DNA of 64,000 nt from Streptomyces sp. NBC_00102 (GTDB taxonomy: Bacteria; Actinomycetota; Actinomycetes; Streptomycetales; Streptomycetaceae): contig NZ_JAPEMC010000001.1 of NCBI RefSeq assembly GCF_026343115.1, forward strand, positions 744,001 through 808,000, written 5' to 3'. This document shows, one piece after another, positions 8,802 to 17,724 of the stretch (positions within the stretch are counted from its first letter, which is position 1; every line of letters starts with the position of its first letter). The translations under genes and the position numbers were made by a program. The notes under the pieces are model-generated. The model ran no database searches. It was not told the origin of the DNA and worked only from the letters and a program-made list of their open reading frames with translations.

Positions 8802-10568
8802 TTACAGGTACTGCCCGGTGTTCGCGACCGTGTCGATGGACCGGCCGGTGTCCGCGCCCTGCTTTCCGGTGACGAGCGTGCGGATGAAGACGATCCGCTC
8901 GCCCTTCTTGCCGGAAATCCTGGCCCAGTCGTCCGGGTTGGTGGTGTTGGGCAGGTCCTCGTTCTCCTTGAACTCGTCCACGCACGCCTGGAGGAGATGG
9001 GAGACGCGAATGCCCTTCTGGCCTTCTTCGAGGAATGCCTTGATGGCCATCTTCTTCGCCCGGTCGACGATGTTCTGGATCATCGCGCCCGAGTTGAAGT
9101 CCTTGAAATAGAGGACTTCCTTGTCACCGTTGGCGTAGGTGACTTCGAGGAAGCGGTTCTCCTCGGACTCCGTGTACATCCGCTCCACCACGGACTGGAT
9201 CATGGCGTGGGAAGCGGCGGCCTTGGAGCCGGCGTGCTCGGCCAGATCGTCCGAGTGCAGCGGGAGCGACGCGGTGAGGTACTTCGCGAAGATGTCCTTC
9301 GCGGCCTCCGCGTCCGGACGCTCGATCTTGATCTTCACGTCGAGGCGGCCGGGCCGGAGGATGGCCGGGTCGATCATGTCCTCGCGGTTGGAGGCGCCGA
9401 TGACGATGACGTTCTCCAGCCCTTCCACACCGTCGATCTCGGCGAGCAGCTGCGGGACGATGGTGTTCTCCACGTCCGAGCTGACGCCGCTGCCACGGGT
9501 GCGGAAGAGGGATTCCATCTCGTCGAAGAAGACGATGACGGGGGTACCCTCGCTCGCCTTCTCCCGGGCACGCTGGAAGACGAGGCGGATGTGCCGCTCG
9601 GTCTCACCGACGTACTTGTTGAGGAGTTCGGGGCCCTTGATATTGAGGAAGTAGCTCTTCCCCGCGGGCTGACCGGTGACCTCGGCGACCTTCTTGGCGA
9701 GCGAGTTGGCGACTGCCTTGGCGATGAGCGTCTTGCCGCAGCCGGGCGGACCGTAGAGCAGGATGCCCTTCGGGGGACGGAGTTCGTGTTCCTTGAAGAG
9801 GTCGGGGTGGAGGTACGGGAGTTCGACCGCGTCGCGGATCAGTTCGATCTGGTCGCCCAGGCCGCCGATCTTGTCGTAGTCGATGTCCGGGACCTCTTCG
9901 AGGACGAGTTCCTCGACCTCGCTCTTGGGCACCACTTCGTAGACGTAGCCGGACCTGGGTTCCAGCAGGAGCGCGTCGCCGGGGCGGATGGTGATGTCGA
10001 GCAGCGGCTCGGCGAGCCGCACCACCCGTTCCTCGTCGGTGTGCCCGACCACCAGGGCTCGCTCGCCGTCCTCGAGGATCTCCTTGAGGGTGACGATGTC
10101 CCCGGCCCGCTCGAATTCCATGGCCTCGACCACGTTGAGCGCTTCGTTGAGCATGACTTCCTGGCCTCGACGGAGGCCTTCGAGCTCGACGCTGGGGCTG
10201 ACATTCACCCGGAGCTTGCGGCCCCCGGTGAAGATGTCGCAGGTGCCGTCCTCATTGGCCTGCAGGAACACGCCGAAACCGGCGGGCGGCTGCGCGAGCC
10301 TGTCGACCTCCTCCTTGAGGGCCACGATCTGGTCGCGGGCCTCTCGGAGCGTATGGGCGAGCCGTTCGTTCTGTGCGGTAACACCGGACAGACTGGTCTG
10401 CAACTCGACGACCCGCTCTTCGAGAATTCTCGAATGACGCGGAGAGTCGGCGAGCTTGCGTCGCAGGACGGCGATTTCCTGCTCAAGATAGGCGACCTGG
10501 CCCGACGGGTCTTCTGACCCCCGCCCGGGCCGGATGCCGCGGTTGATGTCGTCGTCGTGGGCTGCCAC
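8802..10568 (-). CDS. arc: Proteasome-associated AAA ATPase Arc/Mpa
   Basis: 588 aa from the GTG at 10568, preceded by GGAGGAGG; an upstream start adds only six residues. Order of parts: N-terminal coiled coil (about residues 18-90) that captures Pup, two OB-type beta domains (about 95-215), then the AAA domain with Walker A GPPGCGKT (273-280), Walker B region [12 protein letters not shown] and the arginine-bearing [16 protein letters not shown]. The C-terminus NTGQYL carries the penultimate-tyrosine motif that docks into the alpha-ring pockets of the 20S core and opens its gate. The hexamer unfolds pupylated proteins and threads them into PrcBA. Confidence 0.97.
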   Translation of the reverse strand: MAAHDDDINRGIRPGRGSEDPSGQVAYLEQEIAVLRRKLADSPRHSRILEERVVELQTSLSGVTAQNERLAHTLREARDQIVALKEEVDRLAQPPAGFGVFLQANEDGTCDIFTGGRKLRVNVSPSVELEGLRRGQEVMLNEALNVVEAMEFERAGDIVTLKEILEDGERALVVGHTDEERVVRLAEPLLDITIRPGDALLLEPRSGYVYEVVPKSEVEELVLEEVPDIDYDKIGGLGDQIELIRDAVELPYLHPDLFKEHELRPPKGILLYGPPGCGKTLIAKAVANSLAKKVAEVTGQPAGKSYFLNIKGPELLNKYVGETERHIRLVFQRAREKASEGTPVIVFFDEMESLFRTRGSGVSSDVENTIVPQLLAEIDGVEGLENVIVIGASNREDMIDPAILRPGRLDVKIKIERPDAEAAKDIFAKYLTASLPLHSDDLAEHAGSKAAASHAMIQSVVERMYTESEENRFLEVTYANGDKEVLYFKDFNSGAMIQNIVDRAKKMAIKAFLEEGQKGIRVSHLLQACVDEFKENEDLPNTTNPDDWARISGKKGERIVFIRTLVTGKQGADTGRSIDTVANTGQYL

Positions 10569-10691
10569 GGTCCTCACCTCCTCCAAGGGGAGCTGGACGC
10601 TTCCTGACCCTACCTGCGTGGGTGGTGATTGAAACCCCTAGATCACAAAGACCGCGGGGTGTGTCCGATCTTCACCCTTGCTCTCCCCCTC

Positions 10692-10720
10692 GTGCCAAGG
10701 GAATACCCACCCTTGGGCAC
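10692..10720. promoter_or_regulatory. Palindrome in the arc/ferredoxin divergent promoter region
   Basis: Inverted repeat GTGCCAAGGG (10692-10701) and CCCTTGGGCAC (10710-10720), with one bulged G, in the 241-bp gap between arc (minus) and the ferredoxin gene (plus). Position between two divergent starts favours a regulator-binding site or leader hairpin over a terminator. Confidence 0.4.
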
Positions 10721-10809
10721 CCGAAAGCAGCCAGTTGTATCGTCGAACCGTTCAACACCCGTCAGGGCTGGCTTCAATTGGTTGAGATACGCAGGGATCG
10801 GCAGGACAC

Positions 10810-11121
10810 ATGACCGTGCAGCAGGACTCGCCCGGCGCGAGCGACACCGAGGATCTGGAGGTCTGGATCGACCAGGACCTGTGCACGGGCGACGGGATCT
10901 GCGTCCAGTACGCCCCCGAAGTCTTCGAGCTGGACATCGACGGACTCGCTTACGTGAAGAGCGCCGACGACGAGCTGCTCCAGGAGCCGGGCGCCACCAC
11001 GCGGGTCCCGCTGCCCTTGCTGACCGACGTGGTGGATTCGGCCAAGGAGTGCCCCGGCGACTGCATCCACGTACGTCGGGTTTCGGACAGCGTCGAGGTC
11101 TACGGACCCGACGCGGCCTGA
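10810..11121 (+). CDS. Small ferredoxin
   Basis: 103 aa acidic protein. The core DLCTGDGICVQYAPEVF and AKECPGDCIHV gives Cys25-x5-Cys31 and Cys81-Pro, the pattern of single-cluster actinobacterial [3Fe-4S]-type ferredoxins, with one more Cys at 85. Such proteins usually donate electrons to cytochromes P450 or other oxygenases, but no P450 is nearby. It is divergent from arc and convergent with the exported protein gene (27 bp between stops). The conserved placement beside the proteasome ATPase gene in Streptomyces (recalled) has no known explanation. Confidence 0.9.
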   Translation: MTVQQDSPGASDTEDLEVWIDQDLCTGDGICVQYAPEVFELDIDGLAYVKSADDELLQEPGATTRVPLPLLTDVVDSAKECPGDCIHVRRVSDSVEVYGPDAA

Positions 11122-11148
11122 CCGTCGCGGGCGGGTGCCCGGGGCCGG

Positions 11149-11736
11149 TCAGACGCCGGCGTCGGACTTCGCGACGGACCGCAGGAAGGCACCGCCCGTC
11201 CAGCGCCAGGTGGTCTCCTCGCGCTGGTCGGGGCAGCACTGGGGGACCGCGTCCGAGGAGTAGCCGAGTGTCGTCGCGGAGACGACGGCGTTCTCCACGG
11301 CGAGTTCACCGACCGTCATGCGCTGAGCGGGGTCCACCAGGGTCGCCACGACCCGGGGTGCGGCCCCGCTTCCGTGCGTCAGGACGTAGAGGCCGTCCGG
11401 CGGCGTGCCCGAGCCGGCCGCGCAGTGCACGGCCACCACGGTCTCTGGTTTCCCGTCGCCGTCCAGGTCGCCGCGGGCCTGCCGTCCGACGGTCTGGCCC
11501 ACGCTTCCGCAGACCAGCGGGAAGACCACGCCGGTCGGGTCGGGGGCCCCGGCGGTGACCCGGGGAGCCGGGGTACCGGCCGGAGCGGCGGTCGCCGCCG
11601 ACGCGGTCGCGGCCGGGTCGCCGGGCTGCAGCACACCGGCGACGGCGACGGTCGCGAACACCGCGGCGGCGGTGGCGAGCCAGTGCATCGTCCTGGAGTC
11701 GTTGTGCGCGAGGTCCGGGAGCACGGAGGGCTGCAC
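11149..11736 (-). CDS. Putative exported protein with FG-GAP-like calcium loop
   Basis: 195 aa from the GTG at 11736, chosen for AGGAGA just upstream; a longer frame adds 53 residues running through a region without protein-like character. There is one N-terminal hydrophobic segment (MHWLATAAAVFATVAVAGVL), then an Ala/Thr/Pro-rich linker. The mature part contains GDLDGDGKPETVVAV, a DxDGDG calcium-binding loop as in FG-GAP/VCBS repeats, and two cysteine-containing spots (LVCGSVG, VPQCCPDQ). It is likely secreted or membrane-tethered. Specific function unknown. Confidence 0.7.
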   Translation of the reverse strand: MQPSVLPDLAHNDSRTMHWLATAAAVFATVAVAGVLQPGDPAATASAATAAPAGTPAPRVTAGAPDPTGVVFPLVCGSVGQTVGRQARGDLDGDGKPETVVAVHCAAGSGTPPDGLYVLTHGSGAAPRVVATLVDPAQRMTVGELAVENAVVSATTLGYSSDAVPQCCPDQREETTWRWTGGAFLRSVAKSDAGV

Positions 11737-12045
11737 GCGGTCTGTCTCCTGATGTTTCCGGGGAGCATGTGGAACGTCCCCGCCGGGCATCGGCGGCAGG
11801 GGGTGGCCAGCATCGTGCCACACCTCACACGGGCGGGAAACAGCGGGGTGCGCGGCAGCTCGCGGACCCGACCGGAAGGCGCGGCCGGCGCGCACGGGGG
11901 CCGCCGCGGAGATGTACGAAGGGCGCCGCCGCCCCGCCTGCCCGGGTCGGTCCGGGAGGGCGGGGCGGCGGCGCCCTTCGCTGTACCGCGGCCGGTTCGT
12001 GGTGGTCGGTCACCACGGGCCGGCAGCGGTCGTCAGGCGCGCACG
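11737..12045. other. Intergenic region between trmI and the exported protein gene
   Basis: 309 bp without a credible gene. Its main content is the long hairpin at 11917-11980, which ends the trmI transcript; the remaining 180 bp should contain the promoter of the exported protein gene. Confidence 0.6.
11917..11980. terminator. 22-bp perfect-stem hairpin after trmI
   Basis: A perfect 22-bp inverted repeat (11917-11938 and 11959-11980; arm core GAAGGGCGCCGCCGCCCC) with a 20-nt loop. It lies 65 bp past the trmI stop and is probably its terminator. Confidence 0.8.
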
Positions 12046-12978
12046 TCAGGCGCTGTCTTCGGCCGCCGTCGCACGGTCGGCGGAGGCGTTCCGGGTGGCG
12101 CCGGGGCCGTCGTAGTCGTCGCCGTAGGCGCCCTTGGAGGGACGGCGGCGGCGCATCGGGGGCTCGACCCCGTCGGCCAGGCGGCGGGCGGTCACCAGGA
12201 AGCCGGTGTGACCGATCATCCGGTGGTCCGGGCGGACCGCGAGACCCTCGACGTGCCAGTTGCGGATCATGGATTCCCACGGCTGCGGCTCGGCGAAGCA
12301 GCCGATCTCGCGGAGGGACTCCACCGTGCGCGAGAGCTGGGTGGTGGTGGCGACGTACGCGCAGAGGATGCCGCCGGGCACCAGCGCCTTGGAGACGGCC
12401 TCCAGGCACTCCCACGGGGCGAGCATGTCCAGGACGACCCGGTCGACCTCGGTGTCCGAGAGGTTGTCCTGGAGGTCGCCGACGGTGAGCTGCCAGGCCG
12501 GGTGCGGACTGCCGAAGTAGCGCTCCACGTTCTGCTGGGCGATCTCGGCGAAGTCCTCGCGGCGCTCGTAGGAGTGCAGCATGCCCTGCTCGCCGATGGC
12601 GCGCAGCAGGAAGGTGGAGAGCGCGCCCGATCCGACGCCTGCCTCCACGACGCGGGCACCGGGGAAGATGTCGGCGAAGGCCAGGATCTGGCCCGCGTCC
12701 TTGGGGTAGACCACGGCGGCGCCGCGGGGCATGGAGAGGACGTAGTCGGGGAGCAGGGGGCGCAGCGCGAGATAGGCGACGTTTCCCGTGGTACGGACAA
12801 CACTGCCCTCGGGAGCACCGATCAGCTCGTCGTGCGGGAAAGAACCCTTGTGGGTGTGGAAGTTCTTTCCGGCTTCGAGCGTGAAGGTGTGGTGGCGTCC
12901 CTTGGGGTCGGTGAGCTGTACTTGGTCCCCGACCTTGAAGGGCCCACGTCGGCGGGCGGCACCGGTCGGTTCAGACAT
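12046..12978 (-). CDS. trmI: tRNA (adenine-58-N1)-methyltransferase TrmI
   Basis: 310 aa class I SAM-dependent methyltransferase. An N-terminal beta domain (RRGPFKVGDQVQLTDPKGR, KGSFPHDELIG) precedes the Rossmann core with VVEAGVGSGALS (SAM-binding motif I), ILAFADIFPGARV and DRVVLDMLAPWECLEAV. It methylates A58 in the T loop of tRNAs and works as a homotetramer. It is the gene just upstream of the proteasome ATPase region; the same adjacency is known in mycobacteria. The C-terminal tail (about residue 270 on) is disordered and rich in Ser/Ala/Asp. Confidence 0.93.
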   Translation of the reverse strand: MSEPTGAARRRGPFKVGDQVQLTDPKGRHHTFTLEAGKNFHTHKGSFPHDELIGAPEGSVVRTTGNVAYLALRPLLPDYVLSMPRGAAVVYPKDAGQILAFADIFPGARVVEAGVGSGALSTFLLRAIGEQGMLHSYERREDFAEIAQQNVERYFGSPHPAWQLTVGDLQDNLSDTEVDRVVLDMLAPWECLEAVSKALVPGGILCAYVATTTQLSRTVESLREIGCFAEPQPWESMIRNWHVEGLAVRPDHRMIGHTGFLVTARRLADGVEPPMRRRRPSKGAYGDDYDGPGATRNASADRATAAEDSA

Positions 12979-13055
12979 GTGACCAGCGTACCGGTGATTC
13001 CCGGGCCGAATTCCGCCGGTCGACGGCCGGACCGCCTCCGCCCCGGGGGCTTCTC

Positions 13056-14300
13056 TCAGGACCCCGGACGCCTCATGGCCGCGAGGAAGGCGCGTTCGAC
13101 GTCGGTCGTGGAGAGCACGCCGTAGACCGCGCCGGTCTCCTCCACGACGAGGTACTCGGTCGCGGGGGTGGCGCGCAGACGGTCGAGGAGCTCCTCGCCG
13201 GCGAGCTCGGCGGGGACCCGCATGCCCTCGGTGAGGTCCTGGGCGAGGCCGCCGACGGCGACCCAGGGGCGGCGGTGCTCGGGGACCCCGCCGATGGCGG
13301 ACTCCCTGACCAGGCCCTTGGGAGTGCCCTCCGGGTCGACGACGACGAGGGCGCGGGCGCCCGCGTCGTTGGCCCGGCGCAGCGCTTCGGAGAGCGGGGT
13401 GGCTGACTCCACGGGTACCGCGCGGCGGGTGAGGGTGCGGGCCCGGAGCTCGGGGAGGTGTTCACGCAGGCGGGCCATGCGCAGGCTGTTGCCCGCACCG
13501 GTCCAGATGATGCCCGCGAGGATGGCGGCGAGCAGGGCGTCGGTGACGGTCTCCATCCCGCCGACCTCGGCGGCGGAGTCCCCGCTGTGCGTCAGCAGCG
13601 GCAGGCCGATGAGTACGGCGACGGCGAGGGCGCGCCCGACCCAGGCGGCGACGACGGTGCCGCTCATGGGCTTGCCGGTGATCTTCCAGACGACGGCGCG
13701 CAGCATGCGCCCGCCGTCGAGCGGCAGGCCGGGCAGCAGGTTGAAGACGGCGACGATGAGGTTGGAGATCATCAGGCCGGCGAGCAGGACGCCGGGGACG
13801 GTGCCGGACTCCACGAACTGCATGGAGAGATAGAACACCCCCGCCAGGACGAGGGAGAGGAGCGGCCCCACGAAGGCGAGGACGAACTCGCGCCCCGGGG
13901 TCTCGGTCTCCTTCTCGATCTCCGAGACACCACCGAAGAACTGGAGCTGGATGCGGCGCACCGGCAGCTTGTACCGGAGGGCCGCGACCGTGTGCGCGAG
14001 TTCGTGCACCAGGACGGAGGCGTAGAAGACGATCGCGAAGAAGAGGGCGACCAGGTAGCGGGCTCCGCCCAGCTCGGGCAGGACGCGGTCGAGCTGGCCT
14101 CCGAAGACCCAGGTGATGAGCGCCGCGACGACGAACCAGCTGGGGGCCACGTACACGGGCACGCCGAACGGGCGGCCCATCAGCAGGCCGCCGCCGGGTC
14201 CGGCGGGGCGGCGGGGGCGCTCCTTGCCCGGTCCGGGGTTCTTTCCCCCCGCGCCGGACTGCGGGCGTCCGCCGTCGCCGCTCTCGTCGCTCTCGTCCAC
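13056..14300 (-). CDS. Site-2 protease family zinc metalloprotease with CBS domains
   Basis: 414 aa from the GTG at 14300 (GGAAGGA upstream); a longer frame would overlap the divergent nuclease gene. After a Gly/Pro-rich cytosolic tail come several membrane helices carrying the zinc motif HELAH (in SVLVHELAHTVAAL) and the second metal motif NLLPGLPLDGGRMLR, both diagnostic for M50 intramembrane proteases. The C-terminal third holds a pair of CBS-like repeats (about 300-405) that may sense nucleotides. It resembles the mycobacterial Rip3 architecture. Its substrate, perhaps an anti-sigma factor, is not encoded nearby. Confidence 0.9.
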   Translation of the reverse strand: MDESDESGDGGRPQSGAGGKNPGPGKERPRRPAGPGGGLLMGRPFGVPVYVAPSWFVVAALITWVFGGQLDRVLPELGGARYLVALFFAIVFYASVLVHELAHTVAALRYKLPVRRIQLQFFGGVSEIEKETETPGREFVLAFVGPLLSLVLAGVFYLSMQFVESGTVPGVLLAGLMISNLIVAVFNLLPGLPLDGGRMLRAVVWKITGKPMSGTVVAAWVGRALAVAVLIGLPLLTHSGDSAAEVGGMETVTDALLAAILAGIIWTGAGNSLRMARLREHLPELRARTLTRRAVPVESATPLSEALRRANDAGARALVVVDPEGTPKGLVRESAIGGVPEHRRPWVAVGGLAQDLTEGMRVPAELAGEELLDRLRATPATEYLVVEETGAVYGVLSTTDVERAFLAAMRRPGS

Positions 14301-14412
14301 TGGGTCCTTCCGTCCGGGGCGTACGAGTCGATCGTGTCGATCATGCAGTGCCCGAGGCTCTGCCGTCGATGGTATGCCGCCCGCTGTCAGTGGCGGGTCG
14401 TAGGGTCTGGGC

Positions 14413-15324
14413 ATGACCTCCGCACCCCGGCCCCCCGCGCCGCCGTCCTCCCTGTCGCCGTCGCGGGCGAACGACTTCATGCAGTGCCCTTTGCTCTACC
14501 GCTTCCGGGTCATCGACAAACTGCCGGAGAAGCCGAGCGAGGCGGCCACCCGGGGAACCCTGGTGCACGCGGTGCTGGAGCGGCTCTTCGACGCGCCCGC
14601 GGCGGAGCGTACGGTGCCGAGGGCGCGGGCCCTGGTGCCCGGACAGTGGGACCGGCTGCTGGAGTCGAAGCCGGAGCTGACGGAGCTCTTCGCCGAGGAC
14701 ACCGGGGGCGAGCGGCTGGCCGGGTGGCTGGGCGAGGCGGAGCGGCTGGTTGAGCGGTGGTTCTCGCTGGAGGACCCGACGCGGCTGGAGCCGGTCGAGC
14801 GCGAGATGTTCGTCGAGACGGAGCTGGAGTCGGGGCTGCGGCTGCGCGGGGTGATCGACCGCGTCGACATCGCGCCGACGGGCGAGGTCCGGATCGTCGA
14901 CTACAAGACGGGGAAGGCGCCGCGTCCGGAGTACGCGGAGGGCGCGCTCTTCCAGATGAAGTTCTACGCGCTGGTGGTCTGGCGGCTCAAGGGTGTGGTG
15001 CCGCGACGGCTCCAGCTGGTCTATCTCGGCAGCGGTGACGTCATGACGTACGACCCGGTCGTCGCGGACCTGGAGCGGGTGGAGCGGAAGCTGCACGCGC
15101 TCTGGGAGGCGATCCGGCTGGCGACGGAGACCGGGGAGTGGCGGCCGAGGCCGACCAAGCTCTGCGGCTGGTGCGACCACCAGGCGGTCTGTCCTGAATT
15201 CGGCGGGACTCCCCCGGTGTATCCGCTCCCCGTGGTGCTGCCGCAATCCCGTGAGGATGGGGCGGGCAGAATGGGGCCGGTGGGGGCCGACGCCGGTCGG
15301 CCCGCGGCCCCAGACGGTCCCTGA
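14413..15324 (+). CDS. RecB-family PD-(D/E)xK exonuclease with Fe-S cysteines
   Basis: 303 aa. Cys25 (FMQCPLLYRFR) with Cys251, Cys254 and Cys260 (LCGWCDHQAVCPEF) form the split four-cysteine motif that holds a 4Fe-4S cluster in AddB/RecB/Cas4-like nucleases. GTLVHAVLERLF and EVRIVDYKTGK provide the active-site residues. It is a stand-alone nuclease domain without helicase; similar actinobacterial proteins are annotated RecB family exonuclease, and the role, presumably DNA repair, is untested. It ends 10 bp before the response regulator start, so the two may be co-transcribed. Confidence 0.9.
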   Translation: MTSAPRPPAPPSSLSPSRANDFMQCPLLYRFRVIDKLPEKPSEAATRGTLVHAVLERLFDAPAAERTVPRARALVPGQWDRLLESKPELTELFAEDTGGERLAGWLGEAERLVERWFSLEDPTRLEPVEREMFVETELESGLRLRGVIDRVDIAPTGEVRIVDYKTGKAPRPEYAEGALFQMKFYALVVWRLKGVVPRRLQLVYLGSGDVMTYDPVVADLERVERKLHALWEAIRLATETGEWRPRPTKLCGWCDHQAVCPEFGGTPPVYPLPVVLPQSREDGAGRMGPVGADAGRPAAPDGP

Positions 15325-15334
15325 GGAGTTTTTC

Positions 15335-16006
15335 GTGGCAATCCGCGTCCTGCTGGTCGACGACCAGCCACTGCTGCGCACCGGCTTCCGGATGATTCTG
15401 GAGGCCGAGGGCGATCTCGCGGTGGTCGGCGAGGCGGGTGACGGACTCCAGGCCATCGACCAGGTCCGGGCGCTCCAGCCGGACGTGGTGCTGATGGACA
15501 TCCGGATGCCGCGGATGGACGGGGTGGAGGCGACCCGCCAGATCACCGGTCCGGACCGGGACGGCCCGGCGAAGGTGCTGGTCCTGACGACCTTCGACCT
15601 CGACGAGTACGTCGTGGAGGCGCTGCGCGCGGGGGCCAGCGGATTCCTGCTCAAGGACGCCCCGGCCAACGAGCTGTTGCAGGCGATCCGGGTGGTGGCC
15701 GCGGGCGAGGCGATGCTCGCGCCGAGCGTCACCCGGCGGCTGCTCGACAAGTACGCCGACCACCTCCCGTCCGGCGAGGAGCCGGTCCCGGACGCGCTGC
15801 ACCGGCTGACCGACCGCGAGGTGGAGGTGCTGAAGCTGGTGGCGCGTGGTCTGTCGAACGCGGAGATCGCGGCGGACCTCTTCGTCAGCGAGACGACGGT
15901 GAAGACGCACGTCGGCCATGTGCTGACCAAGCTCCAGCTGCGCGACCGGGTGCAGGCGGCGGTGTACGCGTACGAGAGCGGGCTGGTCCGGCCGGGGGCG
16001 CAGTAG
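15335..16006 (+). CDS. NarL/LuxR-type response regulator
   Basis: 223 aa from the GTG at 15335 with GAGGAG upstream. The receiver domain has LLVDDQP (acidic pair), VVLMDIRMPRMDG (phosphoacceptor Asp about residue 54), VLTTFDLDEYV and the Lys in GFLLKDAP. A C-terminal GerE/LuxR helix-turn-helix follows (LTDREVEVLKLVARGLSNAEIA, TVKTHVGHVLTKL). No histidine kinase is encoded in the surrounding 20 kb, so it is an orphan regulator here or is served by a distant kinase. The close spacing to the RecB-like nuclease suggests a shared transcript. Confidence 0.93.
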   Translation: MAIRVLLVDDQPLLRTGFRMILEAEGDLAVVGEAGDGLQAIDQVRALQPDVVLMDIRMPRMDGVEATRQITGPDRDGPAKVLVLTTFDLDEYVVEALRAGASGFLLKDAPANELLQAIRVVAAGEAMLAPSVTRRLLDKYADHLPSGEEPVPDALHRLTDREVEVLKLVARGLSNAEIAADLFVSETTVKTHVGHVLTKLQLRDRVQAAVYAYESGLVRPGAQ

Positions 16007-16136
16007 GCCGGGTCGCGGTGGGCCCGAGGTGCCCGGGCGGGCCCTCCGGCACACGGCCGGGGTTCCCGGCCTGTCGTCCCTCGGCCTCTTCCCGCCGGGG
16101 TTCGCGGGTGCTTCGGGCGGGAGGCACGGCCTTCGG

Positions 16137-16577
16137 TCACGTGAGGGGAGGGAGCTGTGCGCGCACCCAGGAGGGATCGGGATTGGTGTGCGGCCGGCCC
16201 GCCACGAGGACGGTCGGCACGGTTTCGTCACCGTTGTTGGCCGCCCTGACCACCGCCGCTCCTGCCGGGTCCCGCCAGATGTTGACCCAGTGCATCCGGC
16301 GGGCGCTGCGGCCCAGTCGTACACGCAGGCGTATGCAGTAGGTGCAGCCCGGCCGCCAGAAGACGACCGGCCGGCCGTCGACCGCGCTGCGGCGTTGTGC
16401 CTCCTGCGCGCCGGCCGATCTCGGGAAGATCAGGGGTGAGGTCGCGCCGGCGAGCGCCAAGCACACGAGCAGGAGTACGGCGGCCGTTCCGGGACTGCTC
16501 CCGTCGAACAGCGGTCCGGCGGCGGCGGCTGAGCCGCAGAGCACCAGCAGCGTCGGCAGGGTCCAGGCGCGCGTCAT
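16137..16577 (-). CDS. Membrane-tethered glutaredoxin/mycoredoxin-like protein
   Basis: 146 aa from the ATG at 16577. Two hydrophobic segments (WTLPTLLVLCGSAAAAG; GTAAVLLLVCLALAGATS) are followed by a glutaredoxin fold: VVFWRPGCTYCIRLRVRLG with the redox pair CxxC (CTYC), HWVNIWRDPAGAAVVRAANNG and the cis-proline turn ETVPTVLVAG. In mycothiol-making bacteria such domains (mycoredoxins) reduce mixed disulfides with mycothiol. Two N-terminal helices would fix the catalytic domain to the membrane; which side it faces cannot be told from the sequence. It is convergent with the response regulator gene. Confidence 0.82.
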   Translation of the reverse strand: MTRAWTLPTLLVLCGSAAAAGPLFDGSSPGTAAVLLLVCLALAGATSPLIFPRSAGAQEAQRRSAVDGRPVVFWRPGCTYCIRLRVRLGRSARRMHWVNIWRDPAGAAVVRAANNGDETVPTVLVAGRPHTNPDPSWVRAQLPPLT

Positions 16578-16842
16578 GGCAGTGCAGACTACCGGTCGGC
16601 CGACGGGCTTCTCGCGTGCGGACGCTCCGAGCGGAGCGCCCTCGGCCCGGAGCGGTCCCGGGGCCGCGTCCGCTCGGAGGCGCTCTCCGGGGCCGGAGGA
16701 CGGCGGAAAGGGGCTCGTGCCTGCCGCTCCCGCCCCGCTCGGGGTCACCGCGAGGCCGCACCGGGTCCGCGCCGTCCAGGAGGGCGGCGGGTCGGACCCT
16801 CGCGCTCCTCCGCCCCGGTCCGCCGGGAGGGCGTGAGAGAGC

Positions 16843-17559
16843 TCAGAACCGGTTCCCGTCCCGGTGGTCCAGCACCAGCTTCTGCAGGAAGGCCAGGTCG
16901 ACCTCTTCCAGCGAGCCGACGACCACGCGTCCGGGAGCCGGTGCGATGGGCGCCACGGAGGGTACGGCCACGACCCGGCATCCGGCGGCTTCCGCCGAGG
17001 CGACGCCGGTGGCGGTGTCCTCGATGACGGCGCAGCGGGCGGGGTCGGCGCCGAATCCGGCGGCGGCGGCGAGGTAGGGGTCGGGGTGCGGCTTGGTGCG
17101 GGTGACCTCGTCCCCGGCGACGGTCAGCGCGAAGTGGTGGTGGCCGATCGAGTCGAGGACCCGGTCGATGATCCGGCGGTGCGAGGCGGAGACGAGGGCG
17201 GTCGGGACCGCGTGGGCGGAGAGCTCCGCGAGGAGCCGGGCGGCGCCGGGCATGAGGGGCACGCCCCGGCCGATGCGCTTCTCGAAGCGGTCGTTCAGCA
17301 GGACGGTGAGCTCCTCGATCCCGATGTCCGCTCCGGTCACGTCGATGAGGTAGCCGGCGCTGCGGGTCATCGGCCCGCCGACGACCACCTCGCGCCAGGA
17401 CTCGTCCAGCCGGTGGCCGAGGTCGGCGAAGACCTCCACCTCGGTGTCCCACCAGAAGCCCTCGGAGTCGACCAGGGTGCCGTCCATGTCGAGAAGGACG
17501 GCCTGCAGGGTGGCGCCGTCGGCCGTGCGGGTCAGGGACGCGGGGACCGTACTCGTCAT
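16843..17559 (-). CDS. HAD-superfamily phosphatase
   Basis: 238 aa from the ATG at 17559 (GGAAGGTG upstream). The HAD motifs are in order: I, LLDMDGTLVDSEGFWW with nucleophile and acid Asp; II, ALVSASHRR; III, the Lys in VTRTKPHPDPYL; IV, CAVIEDTATGVASAEAAG. A helical cap lies between motifs I and II, the beta-phosphoglucomutase/phosphonatase type. It hydrolyses a small phosphorylated metabolite, not identifiable here. It follows metH on the same strand after 165 bp and may be transcribed with it. Confidence 0.88.
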   Translation of the reverse strand: MTSTVPASLTRTADGATLQAVLLDMDGTLVDSEGFWWDTEVEVFADLGHRLDESWREVVVGGPMTRSAGYLIDVTGADIGIEELTVLLNDRFEKRIGRGVPLMPGAARLLAELSAHAVPTALVSASHRRIIDRVLDSIGHHHFALTVAGDEVTRTKPHPDPYLAAAAGFGADPARCAVIEDTATGVASAEAAGCRVVAVPSVAPIAPAPGRVVVGSLEEVDLAFLQKLVLDHRDGNRF

Positions 17560-17724
17560 GCGGCACACCTTCCGTGAGGGACGAGAAGGCCGGCCGTCCT
17601 TCCGGAGAAGGGCGACCGGCCTGCACTGGACCGACAAGTCTACGACTCGTCCGTCGTTCGCGCGGTGAACGGTCTCCGGTGTTTTCCCGGCGGGGGGACG
17701 TCGGGAGGGTGCCGGAGAGCCGCG

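Noticed and set aside
8709..10517. A 602-codon open frame opposite arc
   Set aside because: Antisense shadow; arc has coiled coil, Walker motifs and the GQYL end.
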